Source: Pseudomonadota bacterium
Lineage (GTDB): Bacteria; Pseudomonadota; Alphaproteobacteria; Caulobacterales; Caulobacteraceae
DNA length: 47,104 nt
Assembly (NCBI GenBank): GCA_963205005.1
Contig: CAUJHW010000145.1
Span: forward strand, 1-47,104
Reading direction: 5' to 3'
Shown: positions 1 to 7,929 of the stretch, piece after piece
Layout of the letters: each line of letters starts with the position of its first letter
How positions within the stretch are numbered: the stretch's first letter is position 1
Notes under the pieces: generated by a model
What the model was told of the DNA's origin: nothing
Database searches by the model: none
What the model saw: the letters and a program-made list of their open reading frames with translations, nothing else
Made by a program: the position numbers and the translations under genes

Positions 1-34
1 CGCTCTGAGCCAGGATCAAACTCTCAGGTTGAGT
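1..34 (-). rRNA. rrs: 16S ribosomal RNA, 5' end (partial)
   Basis: The first bases are the reverse complement of the universal 16S 5' segment that includes the 27F primer site (AGAGTTTGATCCTGGCTCAG). Transcription runs leftward out of the window, so only about 34 nt of the gene is present. The mature 5' end is placed near position 34 by analogy with other alphaproteobacteria; the exact processing site cannot be read from sequence. Confidence 0.95.
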
Positions 35-324
35 TGACGTTCTGACTTTCGGCTTCCCCGATCGACTTGCGATCGGCTGGCTATAGTCTGCGTAGTTCTT
101 GACGAGTTCCCATTCACATCGATGCCTAAGGACCGAAATCCCCAGGTATCCATATTCATGGTGTCTTCAAGAGACCGCAGTCACAGTCAACGTCGAGATA
201 GGGTGGTTACCCCTATCGCCAGGACGTCGCCGCCTGCGTTTCTCTTTCCAATTCAACGATGTCAAAGACCCGAACCGGCTTCCGCCAGCCCCACTGTTTA
301 GCGCCGGTGGTCGGCGGAGGCGGC

Positions 325-353
325 TATCTAGTGGCCGGCCTCTTTAGTGTCAA
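325..353 (-). promoter_or_regulatory. rrn promoter P4 (closest to 16S)
   Basis: On the minus strand there is TTGACA, a 17-nt spacer and TAGATA, with the same downstream GCCGCCTCCGCC. It lies about 290 nt from the mature 16S 5' end. Upstream of the -35 it has an A-rich run (AAAAGCTGAAAAG) that could act as an UP element, in place of the palindrome seen at P2 and P3. Confidence 0.85.
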
Positions 354-555
354 TCGAACTTTTCAGCTTTTGCGACAATTCCGAGAACCCTCAGATTTGG
401 CCGCAAAGATCACCGCGGGCTGCCGAGGGGCTTCCCTCTGTGGTCCGTAGCGATTCGATTGAGGCTCGGGAACATACTCAGTTCGGAGCGAATATCAAGC
501 GCCTTTCGGCGCCTGCCGTAAGCTTCCGAGTAAGTCTGCCCAAGCGGGAGGCGGC

Positions 556-584
556 TATCTAGTTGCCGTCGCCCTGGGTGTCAA
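556..584 (-). promoter_or_regulatory. rrn promoter P3
   Basis: On the minus strand there is TTGACA, a 17-nt spacer and TAGATA, followed by GCCGCCTCCCGC. A palindrome (CCAGGG-N-CCCTGG, 596-608) lies 11 bp upstream of the -35, equivalent to the one at P2. Confidence 0.85.
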
Positions 585-788
585 CCGATCCCTTTCCAGG
601 GACCCTGGTCAAATCCCGGAACTTCCGGAGTTCAACCAGACCCGCCCAGATGACTTGGAAAGCAAGCTTTCCGAACCACCTCGCCGGGTTGCCGACCTCT
701 CGTTCCGCGCCCTTCAGAGAGTGGAGTTTCAAGGACTTGCGTCCGGGAAAATCCCTCGCCGTCGAACCCGGCCCGAGTGGGAGGCGGC

Positions 789-817
789 TATCTAGTGGCC
801 GACCCCCAGGCTGTCAA
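789..817 (-). promoter_or_regulatory. rrn promoter P2
   Basis: On the minus strand there is TTGACA, a 17-nt spacer and TAGATA, followed by GCCGCCTCCCAC. A perfect 12-bp palindrome (CCAGGGCCCTGG, 828-839) sits 10 bp upstream of the -35. The core matches P3 and P4 closely. Confidence 0.85.
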
Positions 818-1023
818 CCGGTCCTTTCCAGGGCCCTGGCCGATCCCCGGAAACTCCGGTTCTTCGGGCCAGACCCGGAAGCGAGTGGCGTGGAGAGCAA
901 ACTCTCCATGCCGCCAGATCCGGGCGGTCAACCTCTCGGAACGCAGTGAACTTCGCCTGAATTTTCAGAGACTTGCGTCTCTTCAGATCCCTGCGTCGCC
1001 GCCCCGTTCCAAGCGGAGGCGGC

Positions 1024-1052
1024 TATCTATTCGGGGGGCAGTGGTCCGTCAA
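1024..1052 (-). promoter_or_regulatory. rrn promoter P1 (most distal)
   Basis: On the minus strand there is a -35 TTGACG, a 17-nt spacer and a -10 TAGATA, followed by the GC-rich segment GCCGCCTCCGC shared with the other units. The GC-rich discriminator fits stringently controlled rRNA promoters. The -35 differs from the other three in its last base. Confidence 0.75.
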
Positions 1053-1179
1053 CAGTCCAGCCCAAAGAATCTCGGAGACCGGCGAAACGCCAATCTCTGG
1101 CAGCGGCCCGTCGTCCCTCCTCCCGCCTGCCTTGCGCCCCTGCCCGTCCCCCTTCACAAGAGAAGCCCGGGAGGCGCTC

Positions 1180-1623
1180 ATGCTGTCGCAGAAGGCAAAA
1201 TACGGCCTGCGGGCTCTGGTCGCGCTTGCGAGGGCGGACGGGGCCCAGGTGAGCGCGGGGGAACTGGCCGTGCGGGCGGACGCGCCACGGAAGTTCCTGG
1301 AAGCAATCCTTCTGGAGTTGTCGCGAAACCAGATCGTGGTGAGTCGTCGCGGGAAATTCGGCGGCTATGTTCTCGCCCGCCCCGGATCGGAGATCACCTT
1401 CGCCGAGGTGATCCGCGTGATCGACGGCCCCCTGGCCCTCGCCCCCTGCGTCAGCCCGCGACTCGGTTTCAGGAAGTGCGCCGACTGTCCCGATCGCGAG
1501 ACGTGCACCCTGCGCGAGGCGCTCATGCGCGCGAGGGACGCGACAGCGGATGTCCTCGAGGCCTATTCGCTATCAGATGCGGCTGCCTCCGGACTTCAGG
1601 CGCAGGCCGTTGTCCTGAGCTGA
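1180..1623 (+). CDS. Rrf2-family transcriptional regulator
   Basis: A 147-aa regulator of the Rrf2 family, whose members include IscR, NsrR and CymR. The N-terminus (MLSQKAKYGLRALVALA) and the winged-helix wing (RRGKFGGYVLARP, about 56-68) are typical. Four cysteines (C90, C100, C103, C109) fall where family members bind an Fe-S cluster, so redox or iron sensing is plausible but the exact type is not. The start is chosen at 1180 because a GGGAGG ribosome site lies 5 bp upstream; a longer in-frame extension to 973 would run into the rRNA promoter array. It is divergent from the rRNA operon, and no iron-sulfur assembly genes follow it. Confidence 0.9.
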   Translation: MLSQKAKYGLRALVALARADGAQVSAGELAVRADAPRKFLEAILLELSRNQIVVSRRGKFGGYVLARPGSEITFAEVIRVIDGPLALAPCVSPRLGFRKCADCPDRETCTLREALMRARDATADVLEAYSLSDAAASGLQAQAVVLS

Positions 1624-1655
1624 TGTTCTGGTTCGCGGCTTCCCCAAGGGCGCGG

Positions 1656-2084
1656 CTAGCTGGCGGCGATATAGGCCTTGAGGCCGTCGGCCTCCGCCTC
1701 GACCTCGGAGATCTTGAACTTCACCAGATCTCCGATCGACACGATACCAACCAGGCGATCGGCCCTGCAGACCGGCAGATGTCGGATGCGGCGGTCGGTC
1801 ATGCGGCCGAGCAGACTGTCAACGGTCTCGCCCGGATCGGCGAAGAGCACATTGCTGGTCATGTAGTCTGACACTGGCCGCTTCATCGCCTCGGGGCCGT
1901 GCGTCGCAAGGGCGCGGACGATGTCGCGCTCCGACACGATCCCGACCACCCTTTCGGCTTCCAGCACGACAAGCGCGCCGATTCCACGGCTGTGGAGGAG
2001 TTCGGCGACAGCGCCGACGATGTCCGCGGGCTTGATCGTGAAGACCGTGTCGCCCTTGGTCCGGAGAATCTGCGAGACCAGCAT
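1656..2084 (-). CDS. CBS domain-containing protein
   Basis: A 142-aa protein made of two CBS motifs, roughly residues 8-63 and 72-132, with signatures GIVSERDIVRAL and GIVSIGDLVKFKI. Paired CBS motifs form a Bateman module that usually binds adenine nucleotides. Stand-alone proteins of this size are common in alphaproteobacteria and probably modulate partner proteins in response to energy state. The start has an AGGGGG site 4-5 bp upstream. It is convergent with the Rrf2 gene and no partner is evident next to it. Confidence 0.9.
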   Translation of the reverse strand: MLVSQILRTKGDTVFTIKPADIVGAVAELLHSRGIGALVVLEAERVVGIVSERDIVRALATHGPEAMKRPVSDYMTSNVLFADPGETVDSLLGRMTDRRIRHLPVCRADRLVGIVSIGDLVKFKISEVEAEADGLKAYIAAS

Positions 2085-2174
2085 GAGGCCCCCTGTTCTC
2101 TTGATGGGAGAACACCGTCGCTCAGTTTCAACCGCGACACAATGGAGGCGCCTGTCACGCCCGCGTGACAGGGC

Positions 2175-2879
2175 CTAGCGGCGACCGGCCAGCCGGCCGA
2201 AGGGTCCGATCAGCAGCACGCCGACTGCGAATCCCGCGAGGTGGGCTTCCCAGCCCACGGAGGCGCCCTCAGCGCCGGGCAGCAGCAGGCCGCCTGCGAA
2301 GGCCATGATGACGTTCACGATCAACCAGCCCAATCCCATGCCCGTCACGGCGCGGGAGAATACCGGTCCGACCCGCCCCTGCCCGCCGATCAGTCGCGCA
2401 GCCGCGCCCATGAGCCCCGAAGCCGCACCCGACGCTCCGAGCAGCGCCGCCTCCTGCCCCCAGTGCAGGGCGGCGAACCCCAGGCAGGCCAGGGCCCCGC
2501 AGGTCAGATAGAACAGGAAGAAGTCCAGCGCGCCGCCCAGCCTCGGCCCGAAGAATCGCGCGACGGGGGCTCCGAACGCCAGGATGAAGGCGGCGTTCAT
2601 CAACGCATGGGCCCAGTTGCCATGGATGAACTGCGAGGTGAACAGGCGCTCAAGGTGCCCCTGCAGCATCAGCGACGGCGAAAAGGCCAGCAGGTCTGCA
2701 ACGACCCCAATCGGAAACCGGCTCTGCACGGCATAGGCCGCGACGATGCCGAGGGTCAGCGCCACAACCGGCCAGGGCGCATTGACCAGCGGCTCGGGCG
2801 TTGGCCGGAAACCGGGATCGTCCGGCTCCGGCGGACGCGGTCCACCCTGGGCGGACACTTCGAAATGGGCAGAGATCAT
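2175..2879 (-). CDS. Rhomboid-family intramembrane serine protease
   Basis: A 234-aa polytopic membrane protein with the rhomboid core. It has the helix-2 motif HGNWAHALMN (86-95), the catalytic serine in GASGAASG (S150) and the catalytic histidine in WEAHLAGF (H213). The proline-rich N-terminus (13-36) is probably cytoplasmic. Rhomboids cleave transmembrane segments of other proteins; the substrate cannot be guessed here. An in-frame ATG at 2948 would add 23 residues, but the start at 2879 leaves a normal-sized intergenic space to the divergent protease gene. That choice is moderately sure. Confidence 0.88.
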   Translation of the reverse strand: MISAHFEVSAQGGPRPPEPDDPGFRPTPEPLVNAPWPVVALTLGIVAAYAVQSRFPIGVVADLLAFSPSLMLQGHLERLFTSQFIHGNWAHALMNAAFILAFGAPVARFFGPRLGGALDFFLFYLTCGALACLGFAALHWGQEAALLGASGAASGLMGAAARLIGGQGRVGPVFSRAVTGMGLGWLIVNVIMAFAGGLLLPGAEGASVGWEAHLAGFAVGVLLIGPFGRLAGRR

Positions 2880-2996
2880 CGCCACCGTATGTAAGACGTA
2901 TTGGCCCGTCGCGCGAGTGATGCGGCGAGATCGCCTTGCCGCGGCCATGGAGCTTGGCGATGGTGGCCTTCAGATGAACCGTTCCAGGCGGACTTG

Positions 2997-5855
2997 ATGA
3001 CCCGTTTCCTCGGCCCCGGCGCAGCCCTGGCCGCAGCCTTCGCACTCGCCTTCTCGCCCGCCGCCGCCCAGGGGCCCGCAAAGCCTGACGCGGCCAGGCT
3101 GGCGCCCGGCCAGTGGCCTCAGTCCGTCTCCGACCTCAAGGCCGATCCCGACATCCGCTTCGGCGCCCTGCCGAACGGCATGCGCTACGCCATCCGAAAA
3201 CAGTCGATCCCGCCCGGCCAGGCGGCCTTCCGCCTATGGTTCGCCAGCGGGTCTATGATGGAGACCGACGCCCAGCAGGGCCTAGCCCACTTCCTTGAGC
3301 ACATGGCCTTCAACGGCTCAAAGGAGGTCAAGGAAGGCGAGATGGTGAAGATCCTCGAGCGCCTGGGCCTAGCCTTCGGCGCCGACACCAACGCCTCCAC
3401 CGGCTTTTCGGAGACAATCTACAAGCTGGACCTGCCGCGCACCGACGCCGAGACGATGGACACCTCGCTGAAGCTGCTTCGCGAGGCGGCTTTCAATCTC
3501 AGCATCGACCAGTCGGCGGTGGACCGCGAGCGGGGGGTGGTGCTGTCCGAAGAGCGTGCCCGGGACACACCCGGCTATCGGGTGTCCATCGCCCGCATGG
3601 GCTTCCTGCTGAAGGACCAGCGCCTGCCCACGCGCCTGCCGATCGGCAAGGTCGAGGTGCTGAGGTCCGCGCCCGCCGCGGCGATCCGTGACTACTACGC
3701 CCGCTGGTACCGGCCCGACCGGGCGGTCTTCGTGGCCGTGGGCGATTTCGACGTCGGTGCAGTCGAGGCGAAGATCCAGTCGGCGTTCGGCAGCTGGACG
3801 GCCAGGACGCCGCCGCCCACCGAACCCGAACAGGGTCCGGTGGCCCCGCGACGAGCCGAGGCCCGGCTTGTGGTGGATCCGGGTGTCACCCAGTCGCTGC
3901 AGGTTTCCTGGATCTCTCCGCCCGACCTCTCCCTCGACACTACCGCCAAGCGCCGGCAGGACCTGATCCAGAACCTGGGACTGTCGGTCCTCAACCGCCG
4001 CTACTCCGCGATCTCGCGCAGTCCCAGCCCCCCCTTCCTTGCGGCGGGCGCCTACAAGGGCCAGCAGGACGACGCGGCCGAGGTGGCCACCGTCGCGGTC
4101 AACGCCGATCCCGGTCGCTGGCGGGAAGCCCTGGCCGCGGCCGAACAGGAACAGCGCCGGCTGGTCCAGTACGGCGTGCGCCAGAACGAACTGGATCGCG
4201 AGATCGAGGAGATCCGCACCAGCCTCAAGGCGTCAGTCGCCGGCGCCGCGACACGCCGCCAGTCCGAACTGGCCAACGACATCGTCGAGTCCCTCGCCGA
4301 TCATACCGTCGTGACCTCGCCTGCCGACGATCTGGCGACGTTCGACGCGGCTGTGCGGGACCTCAAGGCGGAGACCGTCAACGCTGCGCTCCGGTCCGTG
4401 TTCCAGGGGCAGGGCCCGCTGGTCTTCATGGCCTCGCCGACCCCGATCGAAGGCGGGGAGCCCGCCGTGCTCGCCGCCCTGACCACCTCTCAACAGGTGG
4501 CTGTGAGCGCGCCGGCGCAGGCCGCCGAGATCGCCTGGCCCTACGAGTCCTTTGGTCCCGCCGGCGAAGTGGTCGATCGTCGCGAGGTCGCAGACCTCAA
4601 GACAACCTTTATCCGTTTCGGAAACGGCGTCCGCCTGACCGTGAAGCCCACGGCCTTCCGTGATGACGAGGTGCTGGTGCGGGTGAACATCGGCGGCGGC
4701 CTGCTGGGACTTCCCGGAAACCGCCAGAGTCCGTTCTGGGCGTCCAACGCCCTCATCGAAGGCGGACTGAAGAAGATCGACGTCGAGGGCATGGAGCGTG
4801 TGCTGGCTTCCCGGGTCTATGGCGGCCGCTTCAGCATCACTGACGACGCCTTCACCCTGTCGGGCGGAACCCGCACCGGCGACCTCCCCACCCAGCTGCA
4901 GGTGCTCGCCGCCTATGTCAGCGAGCCGGCCTGGCGTGATGCCGCCTTCGAACGCATCAAGTCCGCCGGGCGCACCATCCACGACCAGTATGAGTCGACC
5001 GATGGCGGCGTCATGGCGCGCGACCTATCGGGGCTCATCCATTCCGGCGACCGGCGCTGGACCTTCCCCAGCCGGGAGGAAATCTCGGGCGCCTCGATCC
5101 GCGACATCCGCGACGCGGTCACACCCGACCTGGAGCGTGGCCCGATCGAGGTCGTGATCGTGGGCGACGTGACCCTGGACCAGGCCATCGCCGCCACCGC
5201 TGCCACGTTCGGGGCCCTGCCCCGCCGGGCCGAGCCGGTTGCAACGCCTCCTGCCCGGCGGACCGTGGACTTCCCGAAGGGCGCACCCGACCCGGTTGTC
5301 CTGACGCACAAGGGCCGGGCCGACCAGGCCATCGGTTACATCGGCTGGGGCACAAGCGACTACTGGGCCGATCCGCAGCGGGCGCGCGACACCGCGATCC
5401 TGCGTGAAGTGATGAAGCTGAAGCTGACCGACGAGCTGCGCGAGGCCCAGGGCGCGACCTATTCGCCGGACGTCGGCTCGCAGCACAGCCTGGTCTGGAC
5501 CGGCTGGGGCTATATCGCGGCCAGCGTCGAAGTGCCGCCGGCCAAGCTGCAGAGCTTCTTCGACGACACCCAGAAGATCGCCGCGGCCCTCGCCGCCGCC
5601 GAGGTGACGCCTGACGAACTCTCACGGGCCAAGAAGCCGCGCATCGAGGCGCTGCAGAAGACGCAGCTGACCAATGGCTACTGGCTGGGCGAGCTGTCAG
5701 GGGCGCAGGCCGATCCGCGCCGGCTCGACGTGATCCGCGAGATCATTCCAGGCACGGAGCGGGTGACGGCCGCCGACGTCAGGCGCGCCGCCCAGACCTG
5801 GTTCAGGCCGGGACGCGCCTATAGGGTGATCGTGAAACCCGCGGCCGCCCTCTGA
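2997..5855 (+). CDS. Exported M16-family zinc metalloprotease
   Basis: A 952-aa protein of the insulinase/pitrilysin family. The start at 2997 gives a clean signal peptide (MTRFLGPGAALAAAFALAFS, cleavage near 24-26), so the protein acts in the periplasm or outer-membrane space. The N-terminal half carries the inverted zinc motif HFLEH (H98, E101, H102) and the third ligand E178 in DRERGVVLSEE, at the usual distance of 76 residues. The C-terminal half is the inactive M16 domain with the family's R/Y region (AQGATYSPDVGS). Such proteins degrade small peptides. It appears monocistronic and converges on the carotenoid oxygenase gene with only 8 bp between them. Confidence 0.93.
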   Translation: MTRFLGPGAALAAAFALAFSPAAAQGPAKPDAARLAPGQWPQSVSDLKADPDIRFGALPNGMRYAIRKQSIPPGQAAFRLWFASGSMMETDAQQGLAHFLEHMAFNGSKEVKEGEMVKILERLGLAFGADTNASTGFSETIYKLDLPRTDAETMDTSLKLLREAAFNLSIDQSAVDRERGVVLSEERARDTPGYRVSIARMGFLLKDQRLPTRLPIGKVEVLRSAPAAAIRDYYARWYRPDRAVFVAVGDFDVGAVEAKIQSAFGSWTARTPPPTEPEQGPVAPRRAEARLVVDPGVTQSLQVSWISPPDLSLDTTAKRRQDLIQNLGLSVLNRRYSAISRSPSPPFLAAGAYKGQQDDAAEVATVAVNADPGRWREALAAAEQEQRRLVQYGVRQNELDREIEEIRTSLKASVAGAATRRQSELANDIVESLADHTVVTSPADDLATFDAAVRDLKAETVNAALRSVFQGQGPLVFMASPTPIEGGEPAVLAALTTSQQVAVSAPAQAAEIAWPYESFGPAGEVVDRREVADLKTTFIRFGNGVRLTVKPTAFRDDEVLVRVNIGGGLLGLPGNRQSPFWASNALIEGGLKKIDVEGMERVLASRVYGGRFSITDDAFTLSGGTRTGDLPTQLQVLAAYVSEPAWRDAAFERIKSAGRTIHDQYESTDGGVMARDLSGLIHSGDRRWTFPSREEISGASIRDIRDAVTPDLERGPIEVVIVGDVTLDQAIAATAATFGALPRRAEPVATPPARRTVDFPKGAPDPVVLTHKGRADQAIGYIGWGTSDYWADPQRARDTAILREVMKLKLTDELREAQGATYSPDVGSQHSLVWTGWGYIAASVEVPPAKLQSFFDDTQKIAAALAAAEVTPDELSRAKKPRIEALQKTQLTNGYWLGELSGAQADPRRLDVIREIIPGTERVTAADVRRAAQTWFRPGRAYRVIVKPAAAL

Positions 5856-5863
5856 CTCTGGCT

Positions 5864-7339
5864 TCAGCCTTTCACGAACACACCGTGCAGGCTGACCGGC
5901 AACACGTGTTCTGATCGCCAGGTGCAGAGCGGACCGGCGGAGAGCCGGCGCGCGTCAAAGACATGCAGTTCGGTCGCCCGGACGCGGGTATTCACCGAGG
6001 GCGCCAGAAGCCACCCGTCCAGCTCGTCCGAACCGCCGGGCCGCGCGACGAAGACGGCCTCCTCCACCAGGTGGTGAACGCCGAAGTCGAAGGCGTCTGA
6101 TGCGCCGGTCTTCCAGTCGTGGGTGGCGACGCCGTGAAACAGTGGCGCATTGGGCGCCGCACTGGCGGCATGGACGGTGTAGCGACGGGACGTCCCGGCC
6201 ATCCGCCCGTCGCTGCGCGGGAACTCCGCGCCGACCCCGGTTCGCGCCAGTGTGGCGCGCCCGTCCGGATGCAGCGCGATCATCCCCAGTTGCGAAGCGG
6301 GCTGGGAGATCCACGCTCCGGTCATGAGCGCCCGGCCGTTCAGAGTGGCGAACTTCGGATCGTCCGTGAAACAGCCGTCGAACCGGATCGTGCCATCGGC
6401 TTCCGCCCAGGCTGATCCATAGTGGAAGGCGAAGAACGTGGGCAGCTCGTAGGTCCGGCGACGGCTCAGGTCCGACTTGTCGAGCACCAGCACCTTGACG
6501 CCCAGATCGGGCTTCCAGGTGAAGCTGTCGTTGTACGGCATCACCATCCTGTCCTGGATCCACGGCTGCAGGATCAGGATCAGGTGCGTGCGGGTCGCGG
6601 TGAAGTCGTGGATATAGCTGGCCGTCGGCAGCTCGATCATTTCGGCGCTGCGAACCCCGCCGTTGGGGCTCAGCCGCCAGACCAGCGCCCGGGCCCCCGA
6701 GACGCCCAGGCTCCAGATGTCTCCGCCAGGATCGCGCCGTGGGTGGGCCAGGAACGGAACATGCGCCAGGTCGTCCCGCAGGGTCTTGATGCCCGTGGTC
6801 GACAGGTCAGAGGCATTCATCACGATCGGAGATCCGGCTTCCCAGAGCGCCCAGACCTCATTGCCCACCGGCATGACGGCGATGTTGGCGGCGTTGACAT
6901 CGTCGTTGTTGCGCACCCTTGCGCCGGGTCTGCCGGCGGTGCCGAACCCGGGAGTGACCACAGCGCCGGCGGCGGTGTCGGCGCGGCGCTTTGGTGTGTC
7001 GACGAAGCGCGCCTCAACGGTCGCACCGCCATCAGCGATGCGGAAGGCGCGCATCAGGCCGTCGCCATCGAACCAGTGATCCACCGACCCGCCCGGACGG
7101 TGGAACTTGCCGGGTCCGTTACGATAGAGACTGCCGGCCAGGCCCGCCGGGGCGCGCCCCCGGATCCGGCGCATCGGGGCGCGCGGAACATCGGCCTCAA
7201 GGTCAGCGAACCCGACCTGCCAGTCGACGCCCGAGGCGGCCCCCTGCCCCAGCTGCGCGGCGGCCTGCGCCAGTTCCGGAGTGAGGATGGAGGCGCCGGC
7301 GACGGCGGAAAACGCGGAGAGGAGCTGACGACGGTTCAT
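5864..7339 (-). CDS. Carotenoid oxygenase family protein
   Basis: A 491-aa member of the RPE65/carotenoid cleavage oxygenase family, which cleaves polyene or stilbene double bonds with a four-histidine Fe(II) centre. All four ligands are visible: H199 (FLAHPRRDP), H244 (YIHDF), H306 (FAFHYG) and H485 (SLHGVF). The N-terminus (NRRQLLSAFSAVAG, then ELAQAA) looks like a Tat signal, which would place the enzyme in the periplasm. The DUF2141 gene lies 12 bp upstream on the same strand, so the two are probably one transcript. The substrate (carotenoid, apocarotenal or lignin-derived stilbene) is undetermined. Confidence 0.92.
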   Translation of the reverse strand: MNRRQLLSAFSAVAGASILTPELAQAAAQLGQGAASGVDWQVGFADLEADVPRAPMRRIRGRAPAGLAGSLYRNGPGKFHRPGGSVDHWFDGDGLMRAFRIADGGATVEARFVDTPKRRADTAAGAVVTPGFGTAGRPGARVRNNDDVNAANIAVMPVGNEVWALWEAGSPIVMNASDLSTTGIKTLRDDLAHVPFLAHPRRDPGGDIWSLGVSGARALVWRLSPNGGVRSAEMIELPTASYIHDFTATRTHLILILQPWIQDRMVMPYNDSFTWKPDLGVKVLVLDKSDLSRRRTYELPTFFAFHYGSAWAEADGTIRFDGCFTDDPKFATLNGRALMTGAWISQPASQLGMIALHPDGRATLARTGVGAEFPRSDGRMAGTSRRYTVHAASAAPNAPLFHGVATHDWKTGASDAFDFGVHHLVEEAVFVARPGGSDELDGWLLAPSVNTRVRATELHVFDARRLSAGPLCTWRSEHVLPVSLHGVFVKG

Positions 7340-7351
7340 GGCGGGATCCGA

Positions 7352-7789
7352 TCAGTCGATGTCGATGGACCGGATGTTCTCGCCGGCCTTCAGCTCGAAA
7401 GCTGCGGCCTCCCAGTTCGGCGGGCCCATGCTGGCGACCGCCTTGTTCGAGAAGGCGAAGGGTTCGGTCGGCATTCCGAAGGGGTTCATCCCCATCTTGC
7501 CGTCGCCGTTGACGTCATGGAACGCCTTGATCGCATAGCGCCCCGGGGCGAGGCCGGTGAAGGTCTGGCTGACCGTGTCGGCGTTCGCCGGCAGGATGGC
7601 CTGGGTCACGGCCCTGGCCTTGTCGTTGTAGGCGTCCTCGCTGTTCACCACCGTGAACAGGATTGAGCCAGACCGGGCTGTCAGGCCCTTGAAGGTAACG
7701 GTCAGGCTGGCGGCCTCGGCGGCGCGTGCGCCCGGAGCGATGGTCACAGTGGCCAGAAGCAGGGTGGCGATGAGCGGCAGGGTCTTCAT
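7352..7789 (-). CDS. DUF2141 domain exported protein
   Basis: A 145-aa protein with a signal peptide (residues 1-23, ending GARA-A). The DUF2141 beta-sandwich core follows, recognisable from GLAPGRYAIKAFHDVNGDGKM and from NPFGMPTEPFAFSNKA. The DVNGDGK stretch resembles a calcium-binding loop, which is typical of the family. The function is unknown. It is the first gene of a probable two-gene unit with the carotenoid oxygenase; in my recollection DUF2141 proteins often accompany such oxygenases in alphaproteobacteria and might carry or present the hydrophobic substrate, but that is only inference. Confidence 0.88.
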   Translation of the reverse strand: MKTLPLIATLLLATVTIAPGARAAEAASLTVTFKGLTARSGSILFTVVNSEDAYNDKARAVTQAILPANADTVSQTFTGLAPGRYAIKAFHDVNGDGKMGMNPFGMPTEPFAFSNKAVASMGPPNWEAAAFELKAGENIRSIDID

Positions 7790-7880
7790 GTGGGTTCCAC
7801 GGACGGACTGAACGATGTCCGGACCCTACCGACGCCTTTCGCTGCTGCGTCGGCTGATGCGCCGATGGCGGCCTCGCCTT

Positions 7881-7908
7881 CGCGAACGGCGGCGGCCCGC
7901 CGTTCGCG
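7881..7908 (-). terminator. Strong hairpin after the GMC oxidoreductase gene
   Basis: A perfect 12-bp stem (7881-7892 with 7897-7908) closes a CGGC loop just past the stop codon of the GMC oxidoreductase. No U-tract follows on either strand, so it is either a terminator without a T-run or an mRNA-stabilising hairpin. Confidence 0.5.
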
Positions 7909-7929
7909 CTGCGTGAATGGCGGTCGCGC

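Larger units (their letters stand above)
35..1179 (-). promoter_or_regulatory. rRNA operon leader and tandem promoter region
   Basis: This 1.1-kb stretch has no believable gene. It is the upstream region of the 16S gene, read on the minus strand. It holds four near-identical promoter cores at a spacing of about 233 bp, with hairpins repeated at matching offsets in each unit. A 7-bp hairpin with a 5-nt loop (58-76) lies just upstream of the mature 16S 5' end, as expected for a leader. I could not find a clear boxA antitermination sequence by eye. Confidence 0.85.

Noticed and set aside
99..1170. Several overlapping open frames of 60-360 aa in the rRNA leader
   Set aside because: They run through the promoter repeats, have no ribosome sites or family resemblance, and are explained by the GC-rich sequence.
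777..1871. A 364-aa frame overlapping the Rrf2 gene
   Set aside because: The Rrf2 frame has a clear domain and ribosome site in a different phase; this is its shadow.
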